38,864 nt of DNA from an uncultured Pirellula sp. GTDB lineage: Bacteria > Planctomycetota > Planctomycetia > Pirellulales > Pirellulaceae. Every line of letters begins with the position of its first letter. The first letter of the stretch is position 1. The translations under genes and the position numbers were made by a program. The DNA lies in NCBI GenBank assembly GCA_903858115.1, contig CAIOHR010000436.1:1-38864 (forward strand), written 5' to 3'. This document shows, piece by piece, positions 32,746 to 38,864 of this stretch. The notes beneath the pieces were generated by a model. It ran no database searches, was not told where the DNA came from, and saw only the letters and a program-made list of their open reading frames with translations.

Positions 32746-33897
32746 ATGAGTTGCGTTAAGAGAATTTTTATTTCTATCACTGCGTGTATCGTGTTTGGAG
32801 ACAATGCCCGCGCACAGAATTGGGCAGACATGTATGCAGGTGCATTGCCTCGGTCGAGCTCCTCGTTTAGTAGCTCGAATCCAACATTCGGTGCATCCTC
32901 TGGTAATCCTGGATTCGGTTCGAATCCCAGTCTGACGACTGCCCGACGCGATTGGAAGCTGGGAGTTGGAATCCAAAATAATGACGTGGGTGCGGTGGTT
33001 ACGACCGTCGCCCCTGGAAGTCCCGCACAGCTGTCCGGAATCAATCAAGGTGATGTGATTGTTGCTGCGGGCGCTGCTCGGCTTGGGTTGGTCGAAAACA
33101 GAATTGTTGAGCTTGCGGAGGAAATCAAGCGATTTGCAGACAGTTATGGTCGCATCAATCTCGTTGTGCTCGATTCGCGAACGCGAGCGCTGCGAAGCGT
33201 GAATGTGACGATGACTTCTTCGTCGAGTGCCATCAGCGGTCAAGTTGCATTTCGAGATGGAGCGATGGCTCCTACCGGTGCTGTGCTGGCGTTGCAACTC
33301 CAGAATATAACCCGTCCGTTTTTCGAAGTATCGGGTGGCCGAACCTCCATTCCATTGCAAGGCTACGGACCATTTCGTTTCGAACTGAACGTCGATCCGA
33401 GATTCATCGACCCCTCCGATCAATACGACCTATCCATGGCGGTCATGATCGGCAATCAAGTGTTGTACAATCTCATGTCGCCCATCCGGTTGAATTCAAC
33501 AACGATCGGTCAGCCTCTAAACGTTGTCCTCGATCGCTCGACAAGCACAGCAAGTTCTTCGGTCACTGCTTCCTATCCCACTTTCAGCAATCCGGCCGAT
33601 GAAATCACACGTGTTTTTCAACAGTTGACTGGCCAGCCTCCAACGGCTTCAGAGCTGGTAGGCTGGCAAGCTTATTTGCAACAGGGGAACTCCATCGACA
33701 GTTTGCGAGCAGCCATTCTTGGAAGCGTAAAGTATCGAAGCCGTTTTCCAGATGAAGCAACCTATATTCAGAACGTCTTGATGCAATTAACCAATCGGCA
33801 GCCAAACCAATCCGAGATCAGTTTTTGGGTCGGCAGACTTCGATCGACAGGTTCGCCTGAAATCGTGATTCGTGAAATCATGGCACAGCGACGCTAA
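32746..33897 (+). CDS. Exported protein with PDZ, YscW/YbaY-like and DUF4214-like regions
   Basis: 383 residues from ATG at 32746, 29 bases after the PstS-like gene. A signal peptide (ending A-R-A-Q) is followed by a Ser/Gly/Asn-rich linker. A PDZ domain spans ~70-155 (L-G-V-G-I, V-A-P-G-S-P-A, G-D-V-I-V-A). Residues ~162-264 match the pattern of YscW/YbaY (type III pilot-like) beta domains: V-S/I-S-G-Q-V-A-F-R, A-V-L-A-L-Q-L, and P-F-R-F-E-L-N-V-D-P. The last ~95 residues contain two helical repeats like DUF4214 (Q-L-T-G-Q-P-P-T-A-S-E-L and Q-L-T-N-R-Q-P-N-Q-S-E-I). No protease domain is present, so the PDZ acts as a binding module. Function unknown. Confidence 0.7.
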   Translation: MSCVKRIFISITACIVFGDNARAQNWADMYAGALPRSSSSFSSSNPTFGASSGNPGFGSNPSLTTARRDWKLGVGIQNNDVGAVVTTVAPGSPAQLSGINQGDVIVAAGAARLGLVENRIVELAEEIKRFADSYGRINLVVLDSRTRALRSVNVTMTSSSSAISGQVAFRDGAMAPTGAVLALQLQNITRPFFEVSGGRTSIPLQGYGPFRFELNVDPRFIDPSDQYDLSMAVMIGNQVLYNLMSPIRLNSTTIGQPLNVVLDRSTSTASSSVTASYPTFSNPADEITRVFQQLTGQPPTASELVGWQAYLQQGNSIDSLRAAILGSVKYRSRFPDEATYIQNVLMQLTNRQPNQSEISFWVGRLRSTGSPEIVIREIMAQRR

Positions 33898-33899
33898 AC

Positions 33900-35015
33900 G
33901 TGGCTCGTTCCAGTCGTTTTCCTTTCGATCTTATTCACAAAGATGTCGGTACACATGCCCGTCGCGGACGACTGCATCTTCCGCACGGCGTGGTGGAAAC
34001 GCCCGCCTTTATGCCCGTGGGAACCCAAGGTACAGTGAAAGGCATAACGATCGATCAAGTACGATCGACGGGTGCCGACATCATTCTCGGAAACACCTAT
34101 CATCTTTCGTTGCGTCCAACGAGTGAGCTGATTGCCGAACTTGGTGGTCTCCATCGATTCATGGGTTGGGACAAACCGATCTTGACCGACAGTGGTGGTT
34201 TTCAGATTTTTTCACTTGGCGATTTGAACAAAGTGACAGAGGTTGGTGCCACATTCAAGTCTCATTTGAATGGTGCCACCATCCACCTAAAGCCGGAAGA
34301 TTCGATACGAATTCAACAGGAGCTCGGTAGCGATATCGCTATGGTGCTCGATCACGTGATCGCATTGCCAGCGACGGACGACGCGGTTCTAGACGCGATG
34401 GACCGTAGCGTCCGATGGGCAGAGCGTTGTAAAACGGTCGCAACCAAGCCGGACCAAGCGTTGTTTGCCATTGTTCAAGGTGGACTGAATCTGGACCATC
34501 GAGCTCGATGTGCAGAAGCGTTGGTGTCGATAGGCTTCGATGGCTATGCGATCGGCGGATTGAGTGTGGGGGAACCTCCCCCGGAGATGTACCGCGTTTT
34601 GGATGGTGTATGTCCTTGCCTACCGGAAGATCAACCACGTTATCTTATGGGTGTCGGAACGCCATTGGATTTGGTCGAAGGAGTGGCGCGTGGAGTCGAC
34701 ATGTTTGATTGCGTCATGCCAACGCGCAATGGCCGTAACGCTCTAGCATTTACGGCAAATGGCCCGCTGAAGATGCGCAACAGTTGCCACACGAGAGACG
34801 ATAGACCGCTTGAGGAAGATTGCCCATGTCTCGCATGCAAACACTCACGAGCGTATATTCGTCACCTCTTTATGGCCGACGAAATGCTTGGACCAACTCT
34901 CTTGTCGATTCACAACCTGACCTTTTATCGCCGATTGATGACCCGAGCGAGTCAAGCCATTGAAGAAAACAGATACGACGCATTTTTGCAAGAATGCCGC
35001 CAGTCGCTTGCGTGA
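33900..35015 (+). CDS. tgt: tRNA-guanine transglycosylase
   Basis: 371 residues; GTG start two bases after the previous stop, without a clear ribosome site, so it is probably coupled. It exchanges guanine-34 of GUN anticodons for a queuosine precursor. The catalytic general acid/base Asp97 lies in D-S-G-G-F-Q, the nucleophile Asp270 in M-F-D-C-V-M-P-T-R-N. Zinc ligands are Cys308, Cys310, Cys313 and His338. The substrate-pocket segment reads L-D-H-V-I-A-L-P (Asp151, Val153), where most bacteria have F-D-E-C-T-P-Y-P; Val instead of Cys at this place is typical of eukaryotic enzymes that take queuine. The second selectivity position (G-G-L-S-V-G-E) is still bacterial. No queA or other queuosine gene is in the window. 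Confidence 0.95.
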   Translation: MARSSRFPFDLIHKDVGTHARRGRLHLPHGVVETPAFMPVGTQGTVKGITIDQVRSTGADIILGNTYHLSLRPTSELIAELGGLHRFMGWDKPILTDSGGFQIFSLGDLNKVTEVGATFKSHLNGATIHLKPEDSIRIQQELGSDIAMVLDHVIALPATDDAVLDAMDRSVRWAERCKTVATKPDQALFAIVQGGLNLDHRARCAEALVSIGFDGYAIGGLSVGEPPPEMYRVLDGVCPCLPEDQPRYLMGVGTPLDLVEGVARGVDMFDCVMPTRNGRNALAFTANGPLKMRNSCHTRDDRPLEEDCPCLACKHSRAYIRHLFMADEMLGPTLLSIHNLTFYRRLMTRASQAIEENRYDAFLQECRQSLA

Positions 35016-35057
35016 ATCTACGCACAGGAAGAAAGCAAGGAACGCGACGCTCCGTAG

Positions 35058-35077
35058 CTTGGGCACTCTTGCCCGAG
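35058..35077. other. Hairpin downstream of tgt
   Basis: CTTGGGCA (35058-35065) pairs with TGCCCGAG (35070-35077) around CTCT, with one T-G pair. It lies 43 bases after the tgt stop. No T-run follows on either strand, so termination is uncertain. Nothing else is recognisable between 35016 and 35292. Confidence 0.35.
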
Positions 35078-35292
35078 AATGAAAGAGTCAATATGGATCA
35101 AGTGCCATCTTGCGTTATGCCTTTCGAAATCCCCATCGGAGCGTTTCCCAAGCTGGATCAATCCACCAATACCAATGCGACTTAGGCAAGCCCGCTTTCA
35201 TAGCATTGTTGCCAATGATCAAGACCGTCGCTGTCCTTTTTGATTTCATTTGATGCGATTGGAACGATCGGAAACCGACTAAATGTCCGGTC

Positions 35293-36045
35293 TTATTTCT
35301 TGAAACTAGCCAAACCGATCTTGAGGGTCCCAAGATCGTTCAGTCCTTCATGGAAAGTGAATTGGGTCGATCCTCTCACCCATTTCTCTCGATTGCCGTT
35401 GAGCACTACATCCTCGATCGATCTGTTCTGGTATTCATGCCAAATCTTGAAATGAATCGGAATGCCGACGGGGAGTTTTTCAATCTTGATTCTGCCATCT
35501 CCGTCGCTGATTCCTGTGTAGGGATGATCGAGCACAAGTACAAAAGCACTCATTCGAGGATCGATGCTGCAATCAATTCTGCACGGGGCTTTCTCTGCGA
35601 ATTTGGTCTGAACATCCAGGGTTTGTCCAGGCGCTAAGGCCGGCCGATTCGCCTGGTTTTCGAAGAATGAAAACATGGGAACTGTGTTCTGCTGGCCCCG
35701 TACTCGAATCGTCTGCCCTGCCCTGATAGCAAATACATGTGGAACGAACTGACCATTGGCCGCGTTCAGCGTTGCTTCTTTCTTCGGGACTTCGCGAAGC
35801 TTAGGATGAAATTCTTTCGTATCAAGAGTCGTCAGCTTGGTGTCGATTGTCAAAACAAGATCCGCAATCCCATGGTTTTTAGGATTAACGACAAAATGTT
35901 CTTCCTGTCCAGGCAAGTTAGGATTCGCCCCTTCGTCGTCTGCAAGAACTACGGTCAACGAGACGTCAGCCCACTCCTGAGCCAGCGCCACACCGGAAAC
36001 TATGGCAGACGTAAAGACAATACTCCCAAGGATAGTTGATTTCAT
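35293..36045 (-). CDS. Secreted cupredoxin-like protein with altered copper site
   Basis: 250 residues from ATG at 36045, directly before a signal peptide (G-V-A-L-A-Q); an upstream start adds eight residues. The body resembles the planctomycete MauL/cupredoxin-like family: F-V-P-H-V-F-A-I-R-A-G-Q-T near 100-112, A-P-C-R-I-D-C-S-I-D-P-R-M at 153-165, V-L-D-H-P-Y-T-G-I-S-D-x-D-G, I-W-H-E and an end G-L-N-D-L-G-T. Members normally have a G-H-N ligand and C-x-I-H-P-W-M. Here there is no His in 104-171 and the ligand His is Asp162, though Cys159 and Met165 remain. A blue-copper role is therefore doubtful. Family placement is from motif recognition. Confidence 0.65.
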   Translation of the reverse strand: MKSTILGSIVFTSAIVSGVALAQEWADVSLTVVLADDEGANPNLPGQEEHFVVNPKNHGIADLVLTIDTKLTTLDTKEFHPKLREVPKKEATLNAANGQFVPHVFAIRAGQTIRVRGQQNTVPMFSFFENQANRPALAPGQTLDVQTKFAEKAPCRIDCSIDPRMSAFVLVLDHPYTGISDGDGRIKIEKLPVGIPIHFKIWHEYQNRSIEDVVLNGNREKWVRGSTQFTFHEGLNDLGTLKIGLASFKK

Positions 36046-36167
36046 TTTGAGACTTTTCTCGCATTGCACCTTCGCCTAAGTATGGCTGCATTCTACCTGC
36101 AAACCAGATTAAAAAGGGTGCAGTCGCCTGCCGCCCCATGATTCTTCAGGCAGCAGCAAGCTCATTT

Positions 36168-36598
36168 TTAGGTTTCGACTGACTTATCTCCGTTGGGATG
36201 TCTATTGTGCTCAGGTAGCGATTCCAGCCCGAGGCCATCAGAGTACCTTCGGTCGTATAGGGCAAGTGTCGCACAGCCCGCTTCTTTCCAACAACCTCGC
36301 ATCGGAACATGAACGCCATCACGTCCTACCGGTAGCAAAACCTCGTGTTGTCCCTTGGTTTTTCTCGCCTCTTCAATCAACCGTCCAATTCTTGGATCGC
36401 AACTCCGTCATGCAGGTATCCAATCTCATAACTCAATGATCTGACGACGCTTCGATAGGTCTCGACGGAAAAGTGGACATTGAACTGTTCGGCAAGTTGT
36501 TGGATTGCGGGTTGTTGTGGCAAGTCAGCAGCCAACCGGCCTATTCTGCGCGAGAGCCAACAAAACTCGGCAGCTTCTTGTCGCGAAACTCGCCCCAG
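36168..36598 (-). pseudogene. Broken transposase fragment
   Basis: Two frames on the minus strand join into one protein-like sequence. The upstream frame (about 36590 down to 36377) reads S-R-Q-E-A-A-E-F-C-W-L-S-R-R-I-G-R-L and ends at a TGA (36377-36379). The second frame continues L-I-E-E-A-R-K-T-K-G and then V-G-R-D-G-V-H-V-P-M-R-G-C-W-K-E-A-G-C-A-T to a stop at 36168-36170. The switch near 36380 is a frameshift, and both ends are missing. The D-G-V-x-V-P-x-R-G-x-W-K-E-A phrase is the catalytic core style of DDE transposases common in planctomycetes, perhaps ISKra4-like, but I cannot fix the family. It abuts the stop codon of the next gene. Confidence 0.6.
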
Positions 36599-38470
36599 CT
36601 ATTGCTCCTCATAGGTTGGCGGTTTTCCAAGTAAGGCTGCAATTTCTGTTAATAACCGATCGGTGCTGCTCATGTTGGTGCGTTGCATCAACACATCCCT
36701 TGCAACCTCCGGCAGATTAGTGATCACGCCATCAACCCCGCGATTCATGAGCGACGATATGCTTACCGGGTCGTCGACCGTCCAGACATAGATCTCCTTG
36801 TTTTTATGGTGCAGCTTGTTGATAAGGCTTCGCGTTGCAAATCGAGCGTTGACGGCCAAAAAGTCAGCCTCTATGTTCTGAATGTTGCCCACCGAGACAG
36901 AAAGAAGAAGACCACATTTCCAGTTCGGACGCAGACGCTTGATTTTCCTGACTCCGTCTGGTTTCAGCGACATCACCATAATCTCATTTGACATCCCGTG
37001 TTTTTCTACAATGTCCACTACCCTTTGCTCCAGATTTTGGTCATGGCCGTAGTACTTAAGTTCTATCAGAACCCCGGTCTTGCCTTGGCATATCTGTAGT
37101 ACTTCGGAGAGCTTTGGAACGCGTTCGTTTTCGAACGGGGGACCGAAGGAGCCACCGATATCAATGTTATGAAGATCAGGCAATCGAGCGTCCCAAACTT
37201 TGGTTTTGTTTCTGGCCAGCTTCATGAAGTCGCTGTCGTGGATGACTACCACCTCGCCATCGGCAGTCTCCTGAACATCAATCTCGACCCAGTCGCTGCC
37301 AGCCTCGATAGCCATACGTACCGCGGCCAAACTATTTTCGGGTGCTGCTTTGGAAGCACCACGATGCGCGATGATCTTCACGTCCTCCTTCCATCGCAAA
37401 CGGCTGATGGCGCTCGCACCAATCCAGGCCGCCGCAAGCAATCCTATCAGGCAAATGGCCATCGTCCTGTAGCGATTCAAACTCGGCTTCGAAAAGTGGT
37501 GACGATTGTTCAATAGCGGAACGCTCGCAAGCGATTTTTCTGCATCTGGATGCAGTTTCTGATACGCATGAAATAACAGCAGCGCGAAGCCTAACGATCC
37601 AATCAAATTGAGAATAAGGCTGACAACAGCAAGCGCAAAAAGCATCAATCCAACTCGCCCAGCCAATAAGGCTAGGGAACCAAGGGTGCTTGGAATGAGC
37701 CAACGCCCTAGCATTCCTAGGAAGAATGTTGCGATGGCGTTAGCAATGATCCCAACAACCAACCAAATGACCATCCATCGCAACACAAGAAGACGCTTCC
37801 CCGCGATCATCTGTCGACTTTCCAGCAAAGCCACCGAAGTCGCGACGCGATCGAACAATACCAAAGGCAACGCGAGAAACCAACCCGAATAAAGTCGCAG
37901 CAAAATGGTCAATAGTACCGTCCCAAGAATAACGGCCAAGCCCACAGCGATGCGAAAAACCATTGGCCGTTCGTCGAGATAGTAATTGATGTCATACTCG
38001 CTAAGAGCAAAAAAGTAGATCGAACCTGCCGCCAATAGAAACGGGGCAGCTACCAATAAGGAAACTGCAGTCAATCGGCCCGTCACTCGAACTACGGACA
38101 CCGTATGGCTCAGCGCGTATCCCAACGCACCTAAAGCACTGAGTTGCTTTCTCTGCGAGTGTGCAGTAAGGATAGCAAGCAACGAAGCTTGCTCCAAAGC
38201 CAGGATTCCTAACCACACGGCGCCAATCACTATCGCACAGAGCCAGCCAAGTGGACCGATAAAGAACTTGGCAATATCAACATCGGATAAAACCGGGTTG
38301 CCACGCACCACCAATAACCCTTGCAGCAAGATTGTCAGCAAAGGTGTTAAAACGACCATCGCGAGAAGCTTGTAGGCTAAATCGGTAATGATCATGCTCT
38401 TCCAGCATCCGCTGCCGTAGGCTGTTATCGAGCCGAGCAGGCTGTTCCTGGACTCTGGATTACGGATCAC
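36599..38470 (-). CDS. Glycerophosphodiester phosphodiesterase with N-terminal membrane domain
   Basis: 623 residues from GTG at 38470; an ATG at 38395 with a GGAAG before it would give 598. About six to eight hydrophobic segments fill residues 30-350, as in GPDPase membrane-domain proteins. The catalytic TIM-barrel domain (~363-600) has His369-Arg370 in A-H-R-G-A-S, Glu378, metal ligands Glu397 and Asp399 in V-E-I-D-V-Q, His411 in V-I-H-D-S-D-F, and Glu470 with Lys472 in I-E-L-K-Y. All key residues are intact. It hydrolyses glycerophosphodiesters to glycerol-3-phosphate and an alcohol in phospholipid turnover; the active domain should face the periplasm or cytoplasm depending on topology, which I cannot decide. 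Confidence 0.9.
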   Translation of the reverse strand: MIRNPESRNSLLGSITAYGSGCWKSMIITDLAYKLLAMVVLTPLLTILLQGLLVVRGNPVLSDVDIAKFFIGPLGWLCAIVIGAVWLGILALEQASLLAILTAHSQRKQLSALGALGYALSHTVSVVRVTGRLTAVSLLVAAPFLLAAGSIYFFALSEYDINYYLDERPMVFRIAVGLAVILGTVLLTILLRLYSGWFLALPLVLFDRVATSVALLESRQMIAGKRLLVLRWMVIWLVVGIIANAIATFFLGMLGRWLIPSTLGSLALLAGRVGLMLFALAVVSLILNLIGSLGFALLLFHAYQKLHPDAEKSLASVPLLNNRHHFSKPSLNRYRTMAICLIGLLAAAWIGASAISRLRWKEDVKIIAHRGASKAAPENSLAAVRMAIEAGSDWVEIDVQETADGEVVVIHDSDFMKLARNKTKVWDARLPDLHNIDIGGSFGPPFENERVPKLSEVLQICQGKTGVLIELKYYGHDQNLEQRVVDIVEKHGMSNEIMVMSLKPDGVRKIKRLRPNWKCGLLLSVSVGNIQNIEADFLAVNARFATRSLINKLHHKNKEIYVWTVDDPVSISSLMNRGVDGVITNLPEVARDVLMQRTNMSSTDRLLTEIAALLGKPPTYEEQ

Positions 38471-38817
38471 ACGGAATCCCCGTTGGTGAATTGCAAAAAG
38501 GAAACATGCTTCAAGACGGTTCGATCTTCAGTAATAGAGCCTTGTTTTTTAGTCCACTGCCGAAGCCCGTTCGCTTAAGGTCGACTCATTCAAGGTCGCA
38601 ATCGCGGGTTCGGGCGAAGTGTCGATCATCAGGGTAGCAAATTCCGGTGTTGCCTTCAATTCCCAGTTCCACGCCACACCCCGTAGGGACACACCATTTA
38701 GGGGCATCTTGGGGACACACCATTTTTTTGTTTTGCGACTTGACGAAGGGCGCTTGGAAAATTCTAATTCTCGGGTCTGAATTGGTAGCGAATAGTCCCT
38801 ACTCGGGAGTTTGAATC
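38471..38817. other. Intergenic region between the phosphodiesterase and the edge transposase
   Basis: 347 bases without a credible gene. It separates two divergently transcribed genes and should hold promoters for both, though none is clear. Its right half carries the two GGGACACACCATTT copies. A GGGAG at 38805-38809 is the ribosome site of the following transposase. Confidence 0.5.
38686..38725 (+). repeat. Two direct copies of GGGACACACCATTT
   Basis: Copies at 38686-38699 and 38712-38725 (26-base period) lie about 100 bases before the transposase ATG. The reverse complement of their first nine bases occurs at 711-719, after the transposase fragment at the other edge. They are likely the 5' part of the transposase-associated unit. 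Confidence 0.65.
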
Positions 38818-38864
38818 ATGGCTAGATTAGCGCGAGCAGAAATTTTCCAGCCCACTGAGGTTGC
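38818..38864 (+). CDS. REP-associated tyrosine transposase, N-terminal start (3' end off the window)
   Basis: Only the first 15 codons are visible: M-A-R-L-A-R-A-E-I-F-Q-P-T-E-V, then the edge. This opening is characteristic of the planctomycete TnpA-REP transposases whose C-terminal part is seen at 1-354. GGGAG stands eight bases before the ATG. Whether it is intact cannot be known from the window. Confidence 0.7.
   Translation, partial: MARLARAEIFQPTEV

Noticed and set aside
32674..33423. 249-codon frame (-) opposite the PDZ-containing gene
   Set aside because: Ser/Arg/His-rich shadow; the plus-strand gene has a signal peptide and recognisable domains.
1..38864. tRNA, rRNA, CRISPR array, prophage or defence island
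   Set aside because: No T-loop/CCA patterns, regular spacer repeats, phage structural genes or known defence domains were seen on reading; a tRNA or covariance-model scan would settle the RNA part.

Overview
The window looks like chromosomal DNA of a planctomycete, most likely of the Pirellula/Rhodopirellula group. The pointers are: a DUF1559 pseudopilin-like gene behind a small carboxypeptidase-regulatory-like lipoprotein (30 kb); both edges lying inside REP-associated tyrosine transposases of the type starting M-A-R-L-A-R-A-E; a secreted CehA/McbA-like protein; many secreted proteins with low-complexity linkers; and a RuvB of planctomycete type. kdsB implies Kdo-containing LPS and so an outer membrane. 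The genes are mostly housekeeping and envelope genes. I see no rRNA, tRNA, CRISPR array or prophage.

Layout. 1-930: C-terminal end of a REP-type transposase followed by REP-like palindromic DNA. 931-9149, minus strand: a large secreted protein with a thioredoxin end, then, upstream of it, a tight cluster yacG > membrane protein > degenerate CehA/McbA-like protein > ATP-dependent DNA ligase. 9284-16694, plus strand: secreted double-NIPSNAP protein, PIN-TRAM membrane protein, kdsB, isocitrate dehydrogenase, ruvB and an FHA-GAF-PP2C signalling phosphatase. 16701-19263: a secreted low-complexity protein (-), a small hypothetical gene (+), a candidate small RNA with a strong terminator, and a DksA/TraR-type regulator (-) with a GC-rich structured leader. 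19708-26257: large FHA-like/coiled-coil membrane protein (+), GDP-L-fucose synthase (-), lone FliN-like SpoA protein (-), nadA (+), argE-like deacetylase (-). 26430-31287, plus: glgC, comM/yifB, lipoprotein, DUF1559 protein. 31631-35015, plus: orphan PstS-like protein, PDZ/YscW/DUF4214-like protein, tgt. 35293-38470, minus: cupredoxin-like protein with lost copper ligands, a transposase relic, and a membrane-anchored glycerophosphodiester phosphodiesterase. 38471-38864: GGGACACAC repeats and the first 15 codons of another REP-type transposase.

Most adjacent genes are functionally unrelated, as is common in planctomycetes. The tighter units are yacG-to-ligase, PIN-TRAM/kdsB, lipoprotein/DUF1559, and PstS-like/PDZ/tgt. 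I found no convincing large undescribed system. The best leads are smaller: a candidate two-hairpin small RNA (18.65-18.75 kb), REP-like DNA and shared motifs beside the edge transposases, a eukaryote-like residue in the base-selectivity pocket of Tgt, catalytically degenerate members of three families (CehA/McbA-like, cupredoxin, FHA), and two small tandem duplications with readable evolutionary consequences.
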